DNA of 29,226 nucleotides from assembly GCA_018713665.1 (NCBI GenBank), contig DVOI01000017.1:1-29226 (forward strand), given 5' to 3'. The notes below the pieces were generated by a model that saw nothing but the letters and a program-made list of their open reading frames with translations, was not told where the DNA came from and ran no database searches. Origin of the DNA: Ornithoclostridium faecigallinarum (GTDB taxonomy: Bacteria; Bacillota; Clostridia; Christensenellales; UBA3700). Below are positions 1 through 7,526 of this stretch, in pieces. Numbering within the stretch: the first letter of the stretch is position 1; each line of letters opens with the position of its first letter. A program made the translations under genes and the position numbers.

Positions 1-76
1 CCGCAGGTCAATACCCTCTGCGGTCTTAACAAGGGGCAAGACGAAGTATCGGCGCAAAAGATCTCGTCAAAACCTT
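1..76 (+). repeat. Dispersed repeat R1, copy A (may be cut by window edge)
   Basis: This stretch resembles 6947-7030. Both copies start with an inverted pair CCGCAG...CTGCGG (1-6 with 18-23 here; loop 11 nt, against 16 nt in copy B) and share blocks such as AGGGGC, GACGAAGTAT, GCGCAAAAGATC and TCAAAACC in the same order. It ends just beyond the stop codon of the gene at 81-773. No gene is seen in it. Function is unknown; a degenerate mobile palindromic element is the simplest reading. Confidence 0.6.
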
Positions 77-80
77 GTCC

Positions 81-773
81 TCATCCCTGATGGTCGGGCA
101 TATTCTTATACCCGTTCGGTCTGCGCTTGCGCTTTTTGGGAATCTGCATGCGGCTCATCATATAGTCTATGACGCGCATCGCCTTGCGCACCGCGAGCTC
201 GGATCGGATGGGCAGCATGAGCGGCACATCCTCGTACGCCTTTGTGTCGCCGACGTTGCGCGGGTGATATTTGCCTGCGGCGAGCGCCGGGTCGTCGGGG
301 TCGAGCGCGAGGTAGAGTTTGAGCGTCTTGCCTCCGACAGCCATCTTGGCGAGCAAGGTGCGGCCGCTGCGGTAGCTGTCGCAACGTATGCTGTAACGGC
401 TCTTGACCTTGCGGTAGGAGACGAGGTGCGCCTGCAATTGGTCGTGATAGCTTTGGATGATGGGTCCGAGCTGCTCCAGCCTGACGATGAACGGATCTCT
501 GATGTCGATCGCGCCGACGCCTTGAGCCGAATAGTATTGGACGGGCTGTTGATAGACCGGCTGCTGAACGGGTTCGTCCATCGGGACGGGCTGCTGCTGA
601 TAGACCGGTTGCGGTTGAGCCGCGACGACCGGCTGCGGAGCGGGTCTGATGAAGCCGGGCTCTTGAACGGGAGCCGCGGGCGCCTCTTCGGGCAAGTCAA
701 ATTCGGAGAGGTCTTCATAGAACTCATCCAGGTCGAATAGTATTTCGAGATCGTCTGTCTTATCCTGTCTCAT
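81..773 (-). CDS. Hypothetical protein with Pro/Gln-rich linker and basic C-terminal domain
   Basis: Predicted protein of 230 residues. I do not recognise a named family. Residues 1-30 are acidic with regularly spaced Phe/Leu (ILFDLDEFYEDL), which looks like a short amphipathic helix. Residues 31-85 are low-complexity Pro/Gln/Val/Tyr. Residues 90-230 form a compact basic domain with the run SYRSGRTLLAKM and a strongly basic tail (KKRKRR), which could bind nucleic acid or membrane, but nothing shows which. There is no signal peptide and no membrane segment, so it is probably cytoplasmic. The ATG at 773 is chosen over a GTG at 788 because GGGAGG sits 5 nt before it. It has its own promoter (808-837) and appears monocistronic. 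Confidence 0.75.
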   Translation of the reverse strand: MRQDKTDDLEILFDLDEFYEDLSEFDLPEEAPAAPVQEPGFIRPAPQPVVAAQPQPVYQQQPVPMDEPVQQPVYQQPVQYYSAQGVGAIDIRDPFIVRLEQLGPIIQSYHDQLQAHLVSYRKVKSRYSIRCDSYRSGRTLLAKMAVGGKTLKLYLALDPDDPALAAGKYHPRNVGDTKAYEDVPLMLPIRSELAVRKAMRVIDYMMSRMQIPKKRKRRPNGYKNMPDHQG

Positions 774-807
774 CTCTTCCTCCCACACGGATAGATTGAG
801 TAATTTT

Positions 808-837
808 ATATTACTACCAACATGGCAGATTTGTCAA
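808..837 (-). promoter_or_regulatory. Sigma-A-type promoter for the 81-773 gene
   Basis: On the minus strand a perfect -35 TTGACA (837-832) is followed after 18 nt by TAATAT (813-808), a 4/6 match to the -10 consensus. The predicted start lies about 30 nt before the ATG at 773. No terminator for the upstream kinase gene (ends 896) is evident between the two genes. Confidence 0.6.
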
Positions 838-895
838 TCGTTATCGCGCCGATTTTGATTTTTTGCGCGTATGTGCCGATAAAACGCACTTATCG

Positions 896-1789
896 TCACT
901 TGACGTCGGCGAAGAATTCGTCGATATAAGCCTTTATGTCGCGCCTTGTGCCGCGGTAGGGACCGGGCTGTTCCATCTTTGCGGAGACGGTCGCGGTCGC
1001 CCAAAGCAGCGCGTCTTTGACGCTCGCGTTTTGGCGTTCGGTGATGTAGGCGGCGAAGGTGGTGTCCCCTCTTCCGCTGCGGCCGCTGAGGTTGCGCGCC
1101 CTGATCGGGCAGGCATAGGTGTGCGTGCCGTCAAAGGCGATGACCTCGGTGTTGTGCGTGATGACAACCTCTTTTGCGCCCCACGCGTGCAGCATCTTTG
1201 CGGCGACATATCTGTCGGGCTGACCGGTGAGGATCTCCGCCTCAGCGGCGTCCGTCTTGAGATAGTCGATATAGGGCAAAAGTTCCTTCTTTTGCGCCCA
1301 ATCCTCAAAGTACATCGCGCCCGTCTTCTTATCTGCGTGGCGGAGCAGCGCCTGCACGTCGACCGCGACCTTGCCCTTTTGGGCAAGCGCCTTGATCAAC
1401 TCGCCGTCGAAGTCTCCGTAGATGAGCCCGGCGAGGTGATAGACCCCGGTCTCCGCTTCGGGAATGTCCTCAATGCGGAATGGGTCGGCTTGCCCCAAGC
1501 AGGTGCAGGTGCGCCTCTCTTTGTCGGCGGTGTGATACTTGTTGCGTATGGACGTGCTGACGCGAGAGGGAACGCAATATATGTCCTCTTTGGGGATGAC
1601 CAGCTCGGACAGCCTGCCCATATCCTGTTGCGCGAGTTTGGTGACCGCCGCGACCTTGTAGCCGCCGGCATACGCAGCCGCGGACGAATAAATCACCGCT
1701 CCGCCCACCTCGACGATTTGGTTGTCGAGGTAGTCGATGTTATAGTCGAGCGAGATGTGCCCTATCGTCATTGTGTCGTACTTTTTCAT
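896..1789 (-). CDS. PfkB-family carbohydrate/nucleoside kinase
   Basis: Protein of 297 residues, the usual length for ribokinase-like (PfkB) kinases, which phosphorylate a sugar or nucleoside hydroxyl with ATP in the cytoplasm. The N-terminus has the family opening (IGHISLDYN...GGAVIYSSAAAY), where the GG turn contacts the substrate. The C-terminal signature is SGRSGRGDTTF, with Asp242 as the expected catalytic base and an anion-hole Gly. The usual GAGDT is GRGDT here, so Arg240 replaces Ala. The substrate cannot be read from sequence. The ATG lies 9 nt after the stop of the 1400-residue membrane protein, with GAGG 7 nt before it, so the two are probably co-transcribed. No convincing terminator follows. 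Confidence 0.88.
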   Translation of the reverse strand: MKKYDTMTIGHISLDYNIDYLDNQIVEVGGAVIYSSAAAYAGGYKVAAVTKLAQQDMGRLSELVIPKEDIYCVPSRVSTSIRNKYHTADKERRTCTCLGQADPFRIEDIPEAETGVYHLAGLIYGDFDGELIKALAQKGKVAVDVQALLRHADKKTGAMYFEDWAQKKELLPYIDYLKTDAAEAEILTGQPDRYVAAKMLHAWGAKEVVITHNTEVIAFDGTHTYACPIRARNLSGRSGRGDTTFAAYITERQNASVKDALLWATATVSAKMEQPGPYRGTRRDIKAYIDEFFADVK

Positions 1790-1798
1790 AGCTCAACC

Positions 1799-4700
1799 TC
1801 AATTGCCGTTCACATAGCCGCTGAAATCGATCGAATAGTACAGATATCCGAGCCCGACGTTGTAGACCTCCGGCAGACCGGACTCGAACTTCGAAGAATC
1901 GGCTTTGTCGTAATTGCCGATGTAGTCCCAATAGATATAGCTGCTCTCGTAGCTGTTGTCTTGTCCGTCAAGATCCGCCGTGATCCCCGAAACAAAGCGC
2001 GTTCCGTTTGACGTGCCGCCGGCATATTCGAACAAATTGCCTACCGTCACCGTGATGCCTTCTTCGGGCAGTACCTGAACCCCTACGTCTTCATTCGTAA
2101 GCTTCACGATGGGCGTTGCCGCAATCTGATTCGCAAGCGTTTTGTCCTCTCCTCCGAACAGCCCCGCGATGTCGACGCCGAACCTTTTGAGCATATCCTG
2201 CAACACTCTCTGCTCATTCGCGTCAAGCCTGTTGATGACGATCCTCACATCGTTCAAACCTTCCTCGGAGATCGTAATGCCCGCGCTGACGAATAAGTCG
2301 TTGGGGACGAAGTGCTGCATGCCTTCGCTGATCGACATCAATTTGCCTTCCGAGTTCTTAACGCCGTTCAGCGCGTCTTTGCCGAGCCTGAGCGTAAAGA
2401 GCATATCGCCGCTTCCGCTGATGAGTCCCGTGCTGTCGAAATACTCTTTGATCTCGTCATATCTCTCCGCTTCCGAATATCCGGTTTCCGGTGACGCCGG
2501 CGTAGCGCTGCTTCCGGGCAAGATATAGGTCTGATACATGGAGACGGCGTAGTCCTTTGTTATGCCGAGCGCGTCGATGATCTGCTTCATGTTCTCCTCG
2601 CTCGCCATCTGCGAACCGATAAACGCGTCCGAAATACGCGTATCCGCGCTAGTGGTCGCGCTGACCTTGAACGGAGCGATAGCCGAGGTATATCCCAGCT
2701 TCATGATGTCCTCGCCGTTGGCTTGATTGTAGCCGTCAAGCCCCGCCCACAGCTCCTTGATCGTCGATCTGAACAATACGTCCGAGGGACGATCTTCGGA
2801 TATCGTGCCGTCCTCTTCTTCCCAGATTACGGCTGTCGCAAGCTCGAAGACATTGCTCAGCACCACATGACCGCCTTCGTTGTTGACGTCTTCGCCGTCG
2901 ATATCCAAATCGATTGTGCCTTCCGAAGTCAGCGAAGAGAACGCGTCGTCAATCTCTGTTTTGATCTTTTCGGCGATGGATTCTTGAGTCATCTCTTTGT
3001 TGTCGGACAATCTCGCGATGAAGAACATTGTCTTCTTCATCAAATCGTCTTCGATTCCGTTGAGATTGTACGTAGTAGCCAATTCCTTCGCTTCATCCGC
3101 GCCCGTATTCGTGACCTCCTCGGTGATTGTGACGATTACGGACATCTTTTCGGGGAACAGCGGCGCATACTTTTTTGCGTTCTCGCTTGCATCGGCATTG
3201 ACATCTCCGGTGACCTCGAAGACAATGCGGTCCTTGCCTCCGACGTTCTCGATCGTACTGCTTGTGATGACGGTTTCGGTCAAAATGGAGATGTCCTTCA
3301 TGTCGAGTTTGCCCGAGCCCTTAATCAATGCGGCGATATCTTTCGCGTCAAATTGCGGATTGAGCTGCTCGAGCCGAGTTTCATCTTGCACCATATACGT
3401 CAAGCCTTCTTCCGAGCCGCTGACCCTCAACTTGGTAAGGTCGTCTTTGAGCGTCTTGAGCTCCCCGAGAAGAGGCTGCGCTTCCGTGCTTTCCAAGTTA
3501 ACATAATACTTTTCGCTCAATTCCTCTGTCACGCCCGTAATATCGGTGCCGAGGCCTTCGCCGTCGCCTGCCGCCTCGTATCCGTACATTGCTTTGAGAA
3601 TGGTATAGAGCTCTTTGTCGTCGATTGCATACTCCTTTTCGAATTCGTCTTGGGAGATGCCTTGCTGCGCCTCATAATTGCTGTAACCGAAGGTCTCGTT
3701 TGCAGAGATGACCTGGAAGATGTTGGGGAACAGCACGTTGTCCTTTGTAAACTCGAGGGTGCCGCCCAATCTCACGCCCAGCTCGTCGAACGCCGAAGCG
3801 ATCGTGTCGCCGACCATCTCGCAGATCTCGTCGTAATTGTCGATGACGATCACTCCGTTTTCGGTCTCCATTTCGAGGTTGACGCCGAACAGCGCGAGCA
3901 GATTGAAAATGGTCTCGAAGTCCGCCGCCGATTGTCCGTCGCCGTATTCCTCGTCGACGTCGTTGATTGTAATCGTAACATCACTCGCGCCGTCAAGGGA
4001 GTAGTTGACGTTGAGATAGATTGCCTTCGGCAGCAGCTGTGTGACGAGGTCCGCCATCGGGTCGGACTCGCCTTCTTCCTCACCTCCGAGCGACTCTTCG
4101 ACCAGCGCAAGCAAATCCGCCTTGATTGTCAACGTGATTGCGCCCTCCTGCGTGCCGTTGTCGAGATATGCCGCCTTGAGCACCTTTGCCGGCATACCGG
4201 CAATGCCTCCTTCCGTCTGCGTGCCGAGATAGCCGTTGATCAATCCCGGGATTGCGTTGTAGTCGGCGCTCGGCTTGAAGGCGTCAGGGTCAACATAGTC
4301 GCCGCTGTCTTTCCAATTCTCGTTCTTGATAGTGATTTGAGCGATCATCTCTTCGCTCATCAAATTCTCAATGCTTTCGAACAACGTGTCCGCTTTGAGC
4401 ACGCGCTCACCGTCTTTGATGTTGTTGAAATAGTATTTGTTCGTCAGCGTCGTCTCTATGATATTGCCGTTTGCGTCCTTGCCGTCAATGAATTTGTCGA
4501 GGTTGGCGGCGAGCGTCACGTCGCTGTAGGCGTCGCCTTCGTCCACGTCGGGATACTCTTCCGCCATGCGGTCGTACGGCACTTGGACGTCGCGCATGAT
4601 TGCAAGGAATTGCCCTTGGCTGATGTTGTCCGCGCCCAAGATGGACAGCATGAACTCAATCGGCTTGGTTTGGAAGACGCCGTTGCTGTCCTCGGTGTTG

Positions 4701-6001
4701 GTGAAGTTGAGCATGATCGTCTCGTTGAGCGAGGCGATGGTGTTCGCGACGATGCCGCCCGCGATCTGCGGTATCGACATCGACACGCCGTTCTCTTCGG
4801 GATCGAGAACGCCGTTGAGGTTGACGTCGACGTCGGACATCTGCAGATATTGTCCTCGGAAGAGCTTGTCGATCAGCTCCTGCTTGCCCTCGTCTTCGAC
4901 GTTGTTATAGGTGACATAAGCCGCCCTGTCGGTGTCGTTGGGATAGACCGCGACGGTCAGATAGAGCATCTTGGGCAAAATCTTTTTCAGCACCGAGATG
5001 ATTGTGCCGCTCATGCCGTCCAGAGTGCCGGCGAGGTCGGGCTTGCTCTCGGCGATCTGCGGGCGGAGGATGTTGTCGTACGCGTTGCGCGCAATACCTT
5101 CGATGTTGTCGCCGATGTTGACCGAAACGGTGGCAAGCACGCGCGTATCGTCTTGACGCGCGACGCTCTCGACGCCGTCGATGACGACTTGCTCGACCTT
5201 GATGAGGTTGGGGAAGTCGATCGCATATTGCTGACTGATCTCGGCGAGCTGATCGATCTCGAAAGCGGTCTGCATTGCCTCGTTGAGCACCGCGGCAAGC
5301 TCCTTGTCTCCGATTTCGAGCACCTCTTTTTCGAGATCCTCGTTTGTCTGTTTGTCAAGTCTGTCAAAGTCAAACTCCAGCCTTTCGAGCAGTGCATTGA
5401 GCGGATCGCTGCCGGTGTCCGGATTTTCGGCGTTGACATCGTCGCCGACGCGGCTCTCTTCGCCCTCTCCTTCGGACGGCATCACCGCGTTGACGATGTC
5501 CGCGATCGTGATGTCGCAGTCCGCGGACAGATACATCCCCTCTTTGAACGAAGCGTAAAAGCTGTCGAGATCAGCCTCGGGGTCGTACGGATTGGTGACG
5601 ACCTTGTCGGGATCGACCTCGTACATCTCGGACGCGAGCGAGAACGCCTCGGGCAGGCTGAGGTTGACATAGGGATATGCATAGTTGTCCCACGCCCACA
5701 GCGCGCTGCCGCAGCCGACGCACGCGATGACGACCAAGAGCAGCATCACGCACACAAGCAGTCCGACGCCGGGGCCGTGATATCTGTGCACTCTGCGCTG
5801 AGGATCCACCTTTTTGCCGTAGCGAATCTCTTGTTGCTTGGGCGGTAGGTTGTAACCTACGGTGTTCTCGAGGCCGCCCTTACCGGCGACGACGCGCTCG
5901 GACTCATAGTCCAACAGCAGGTCGTTTTCGGGACCCGCCTTGGAGACGCGCTTGGGATCGAACTTGGTGTCGATGTTGTTCAAATCGGTTTTCTTGCTCA
6001 T
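1799..6001 (-). CDS. Giant membrane-anchored modular extracellular protein
   Basis: Protein of 1400 residues of no family I can name. Residues 1-78 are hydrophilic and basic, 79-103 form one membrane helix (GLLVCVMLLLVVIACVG), and the acidic 1300-residue remainder should lie outside the cell. That part reads as four diverged modules of about 280-320 residues. Each carries a strand segment with a Pro-containing core followed by an Asn/Asp-rich turn: ILPKMLYLTV near 339, LLPKAIYLNV near 658, LFPEKMSVIV near 949, FVPNDLFVSA near 1232. Helical segments of the type AFxxL...GTL...N-F-ELA recur between them. Residues 392-403 fit an EF-hand calcium loop. GGAGAAGG 7 nt before the ATG supports the start. 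Surface role such as adhesion or envelope scaffolding is inference. It is followed by a PfkB kinase in the same unit. Confidence 0.85.
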   Translation of the reverse strand: MSKKTDLNNIDTKFDPKRVSKAGPENDLLLDYESERVVAGKGGLENTVGYNLPPKQQEIRYGKKVDPQRRVHRYHGPGVGLLVCVMLLLVVIACVGCGSALWAWDNYAYPYVNLSLPEAFSLASEMYEVDPDKVVTNPYDPEADLDSFYASFKEGMYLSADCDITIADIVNAVMPSEGEGEESRVGDDVNAENPDTGSDPLNALLERLEFDFDRLDKQTNEDLEKEVLEIGDKELAAVLNEAMQTAFEIDQLAEISQQYAIDFPNLIKVEQVVIDGVESVARQDDTRVLATVSVNIGDNIEGIARNAYDNILRPQIAESKPDLAGTLDGMSGTIISVLKKILPKMLYLTVAVYPNDTDRAAYVTYNNVEDEGKQELIDKLFRGQYLQMSDVDVNLNGVLDPEENGVSMSIPQIAGGIVANTIASLNETIMLNFTNTEDSNGVFQTKPIEFMLSILGADNISQGQFLAIMRDVQVPYDRMAEEYPDVDEGDAYSDVTLAANLDKFIDGKDANGNIIETTLTNKYYFNNIKDGERVLKADTLFESIENLMSEEMIAQITIKNENWKDSGDYVDPDAFKPSADYNAIPGLINGYLGTQTEGGIAGMPAKVLKAAYLDNGTQEGAITLTIKADLLALVEESLGGEEEGESDPMADLVTQLLPKAIYLNVNYSLDGASDVTITINDVDEEYGDGQSAADFETIFNLLALFGVNLEMETENGVIVIDNYDEICEMVGDTIASAFDELGVRLGGTLEFTKDNVLFPNIFQVISANETFGYSNYEAQQGISQDEFEKEYAIDDKELYTILKAMYGYEAAGDGEGLGTDITGVTEELSEKYYVNLESTEAQPLLGELKTLKDDLTKLRVSGSEEGLTYMVQDETRLEQLNPQFDAKDIAALIKGSGKLDMKDISILTETVITSSTIENVGGKDRIVFEVTGDVNADASENAKKYAPLFPEKMSVIVTITEEVTNTGADEAKELATTYNLNGIEDDLMKKTMFFIARLSDNKEMTQESIAEKIKTEIDDAFSSLTSEGTIDLDIDGEDVNNEGGHVVLSNVFELATAVIWEEEDGTISEDRPSDVLFRSTIKELWAGLDGYNQANGEDIMKLGYTSAIAPFKVSATTSADTRISDAFIGSQMASEENMKQIIDALGITKDYAVSMYQTYILPGSSATPASPETGYSEAERYDEIKEYFDSTGLISGSGDMLFTLRLGKDALNGVKNSEGKLMSISEGMQHFVPNDLFVSAGITISEEGLNDVRIVINRLDANEQRVLQDMLKRFGVDIAGLFGGEDKTLANQIAATPIVKLTNEDVGVQVLPEEGITVTVGNLFEYAGGTSNGTRFVSGITADLDGQDNSYESSYIYWDYIGNYDKADSSKFESGLPEVYNVGLGYLYYSIDFSGYVNGN

Positions 6002-6033
6002 AGATAAACCTTCTCCAAATACATTCTGCGACT

Positions 6034-6063
6034 ATTATATCATAGCGCGCACGCGTTTGTAAA
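6034..6063 (-). promoter_or_regulatory. Extended -10 promoter for the 1400-residue protein
   Basis: On the minus strand TTTACA (6063-6058), an 18-nt spacer and TGATATAAT, a perfect -10 (6039-6034) with an extended TG motif. The ribosome-binding site GGAGAAGG follows at 6016-6009. It is divergent from the SGNH hydrolase promoter at 6136-6164. Confidence 0.75.
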
Positions 6064-6135
6064 TATTTATAACCACAATTTTGAAGACATTTTGGCGGCA
6101 GATTTTTCCCGGGCGGCAGATCTCCCGTTTTGCCG

Positions 6136-6164
6136 TTGACTATCTCGCCGCAAAGGGCTATAAT
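6136..6164 (+). promoter_or_regulatory. Consensus promoter placing the start on the ATG of the SGNH gene
   Basis: TTGACT (6136-6141), 17-nt spacer, TATAAT (6159-6164). Counting the last T as -7, +1 is 6171, which is the A of the gene's ATG. No Shine-Dalgarno sequence lies in front of that ATG. The arrangement predicts a leaderless mRNA. Confidence 0.75.
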
Positions 6165-6170
6165 GAAGAT

Positions 6171-6911
6171 ATGAAAACCTCGACCGCCAAAGACGAATTT
6201 CGCAGCGAAAGACTTCGCCTTACGTTGCTCTTTCTCGCGACCGCCGTCATCGCCGTCGCGCTCTCCGTCTTTCTCGTCTTTTGGCAGGCTTACGGTGACA
6301 ACATGTTCAAACTTCTCGGCTCCAAGCAGGCAAAGGCGGACGCCTATGCGGCAAGTGACGACCCAAAGGGCGGCGTCGTCTTTTTCGGCGACTCGCTGAC
6401 CGAGTTCTGCGACCTCGATGAATTTTACCCCGACCTAAACGCGATCAACCGCGGCATCGCCGGCGACACGACAAGCGGCATGCTTGAGCGCGTCCGCTCC
6501 AACGTCGCCAAGCTCGACCCGTCCGTCGTCGTGTTTTTGGGCGGCGCAAACGACCTTCACCACGACGCCACTCCCGAACAAATAACTCAAAACATATCGC
6601 AAATTTTGTCCATCCTCACCGAGGAGACCACCGCAAAGATCATCGTCCAATCCCTCTATCCGCTCAACCCGAACACCTTCCCTCAATATATGAATTTCGT
6701 CTCCGATCGCACCAACGAAGACGTGCTCGCCGTCAACGCCGCACTGCCCGACATCTGCGCCGAATACGGCGCGACCTTTGTCGACGTCCACTCCCTCTTG
6801 GTCGACCAAGACGGGCTCCTTCGAGCCGACCTCACCCCCGACGGACTCCACGTCAACGGCAAAGCCTACAGGATCATAGCGGCAAAGATCACCGAAGTTT
6901 TGTCGCTTTGA
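6171..6911 (+). CDS. Membrane-anchored SGNH/GDSL-type hydrolase
   Basis: Protein of 246 residues. Residues 15-42 form one hydrophobic helix, so the catalytic domain is expected outside the membrane. SGNH blocks are all visible: block I FFGDSLTEF with nucleophile Ser75, block II Gly in NRGIAGDT, block III GGANDL with Asn127, and block V DGLHVNG with Asp224 and His227. The family hydrolyses esters of lipids, acylated sugars or peptidoglycan O-acetyl groups; the substrate here is unknown. An in-frame ATG at 6081 would add 30 residues but lies upstream of the promoter and would put residues before the membrane helix. I choose 6171 because a consensus promoter ends 6 nt before it. There is no ribosome-binding site. 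Confidence 0.88.
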   Translation: MKTSTAKDEFRSERLRLTLLFLATAVIAVALSVFLVFWQAYGDNMFKLLGSKQAKADAYAASDDPKGGVVFFGDSLTEFCDLDEFYPDLNAINRGIAGDTTSGMLERVRSNVAKLDPSVVVFLGGANDLHHDATPEQITQNISQILSILTEETTAKIIVQSLYPLNPNTFPQYMNFVSDRTNEDVLAVNAALPDICAEYGATFVDVHSLLVDQDGLLRADLTPDGLHVNGKAYRIIAAKITEVLSL

Positions 6912-6946
6912 ATGTCTCCGCACAAAACCGCATTATGCCGCCCTTT

Positions 6947-7033
6947 CCGCAGTCAAGTACAGTAACCTCTGCGGTATTAGCGAGGGGCTGGACGAAGTAT
7001 GCGCGCAAAAGATCCGCTCAAAACCGCTTTTTC
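6947..7033 (+). repeat. Dispersed repeat R1, copy B
   Basis: Second copy of the repeat at 1-76, with the same CCGCAG/CTGCGG inverted pair (6947-6952 with 6969-6974) and the same ordered blocks (AGGGGCtGGACGAAGTAT, GCGCAAAAGATC, CTCAAAACC). It lies 35 nt after the SGNH gene stop and runs straight into a perfect 8-bp hairpin, TTGACCGC/GCGGTCAA (7034-7053). Its right end (GCTCAA) resembles the right end of the palindromic element at 7228-7364, so both may be fragments of one family. Confidence 0.6.
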
Positions 7034-7050
7034 TTGACCGCTTGCGCGGT

Positions 7051-7103
7051 CAAGCACTTGAGCGCACAGAATAGTGCAGATTTGCGCCGGCGCAGGTTGC
7101 GAG
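7051..7103 (+). repeat. 53-bp direct repeat, truncated copy of palindromic element R2
   Basis: These 53 bases are identical to 7228-7280. The unit contains a short hairpin GCAC-N6-GTGC and a perfect 12-bp palindrome TGCGCCGGCGCA. After 7103 the similarity to the other copy ends, so this copy has the left half of the element only. Confidence 0.85.
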
Positions 7104-7227
7104 GCGGCGACCCAGTGTACTAAAACATATACAGTCTGTTTTCTATAATAATTTAAGTCTACTTGTTAATTGATTATTCCTTGTCTGCCTGTCATTGAAC
7201 CAAGCCCAAATTAGACCGCGCAACGGG

Positions 7228-7364
7228 CAAGCACTTGAGCGCACAGAATAGTGCAGATTTGCGCCGGCGCAGGTTGCGAGAGGGAAGGGAGCGTACTTAT
7301 AGGTACGTGACCGACCCTGAGACGTTCTGCGCGGCGCAAAGGTGTGCTGTTATGTGCGCTCAAG
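7228..7364 (+). repeat. Palindromic MITE-like element R2, full copy
   Basis: The left half (7228-7280) is identical to 7051-7103. The right half (7329-7364) is an imperfect inverted copy of the left, so 7234-7364 is bounded by perfect 12-bp inverted repeats CTTGAGCGCACA (7234-7245) and TGTGCGCTCAAG (7353-7364). The centre holds a further hairpin CGTAC/GTACG (about 7291-7306). It has no coding capacity. Size and symmetry fit a non-autonomous miniature element or a BOX/ERIC-like repeat. Its right end abuts the terminator of the candidate small RNA on the other strand. Confidence 0.65.
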
Positions 7365-7409
7365 AAAAAGAAAGGGAGGTACAAGACATCTACGTCTAGC
7401 ACCTCCCTT
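7363..7409 (-). terminator. Intrinsic terminator of the candidate small RNA
   Basis: On the minus strand the arms AAGGGAGGT (complement of 7401-7409) and ACCTCCCTT (complement of 7372-7380) form a 9-bp stem. It continues inward through a G.U and a C-G pair, one U.U mismatch and a second 4-bp stem AGAC/GTCT around a 6-nt loop. TTTCTTTTTCTT follows directly. Confidence 0.8.
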
Positions 7410-7453
7410 CCTTTATATGATAAGGGGGAAAATTATGAGCTCTTGTTGATTAC
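7364..7453 (-). ncRNA. Candidate small RNA gene (about 90 nt)
   Basis: A perfect promoter (7460-7488) reads leftward and predicts a start near 7453. The transcript has no usable reading frame of note and ends in an intrinsic terminator whose U-tract lies at 7373-7363. Downstream there is only the R2 repeat and then the convergent SGNH gene, so the promoter serves no protein gene. The RNA has an unpaired-looking U4C5U2 stretch (C-run at 7428-7424) that could pair with G-rich ribosome-binding sites, which is how many Gram-positive small RNAs act; that role is inference. The C-run could also pair with the 5' arm of the terminator, giving an alternative fold. It matches no RNA family I recognise. 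Confidence 0.6.
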
Positions 7454-7459
7454 GGTTGC

Positions 7460-7521
7460 ATTATACCACTTGCTTTGAAATCTGTCAACTGTTTTTTGCA
7501 AATTTTTTAAAAATTTTTTCG
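7460..7521 (-). promoter_or_regulatory. UP-like tract plus perfect consensus promoter of the candidate small RNA
   Basis: On the minus strand, TTGACA (7488-7483), a 17-nt spacer and TATAAT (7465-7460), all matching consensus. Directly upstream (7521-7490) is a run of A and T tracts resembling an UP element, the feature that boosts rRNA and other stable-RNA promoters. This is the strongest promoter in the window by sequence. Confidence 0.85.
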
Positions 7522-7526
7522 ACGCC

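Noticed and set aside
841..895. Terminator after the PfkB kinase
   Set aside because: A 6-bp CGATAA/TTATCG stem is visible but no U-run follows.
2723..5848. 1041-codon open frame on the plus strand
   Set aside because: It lies wholly opposite the 1400-residue gene, which has a promoter, a ribosome-binding site and coherent module structure. Codon bias of the minus strand keeps the opposite frame open; its translation is Arg/Asp/Val-rich noise.
6908..7123. 71-codon plus-strand frame after the SGNH gene
   Set aside because: It translates repeats R1 and R2 and has no start signal or protein-like composition.
7034..7364. CRISPR array or tRNA-like structure
   Set aside because: Only two copies of the unit, 177 bp apart and unequal, with no spacer periodicity; no tRNA arms or CCA end.
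7360..7400. Nine-codon Ser-rich frame in the small RNA (ATG at about 7390 minus)
   Set aside because: It lies in the terminator loop and 3' arm with a poor spacing to the G-rich stem, so a leader peptide is unlikely, though not excluded.
7211..7402. 63-codon minus-strand frame
   Set aside because: It starts inside the small RNA terminator stem and runs through the palindromic repeat; the GTG lies within the G-rich stem and has no separate ribosome-binding site.
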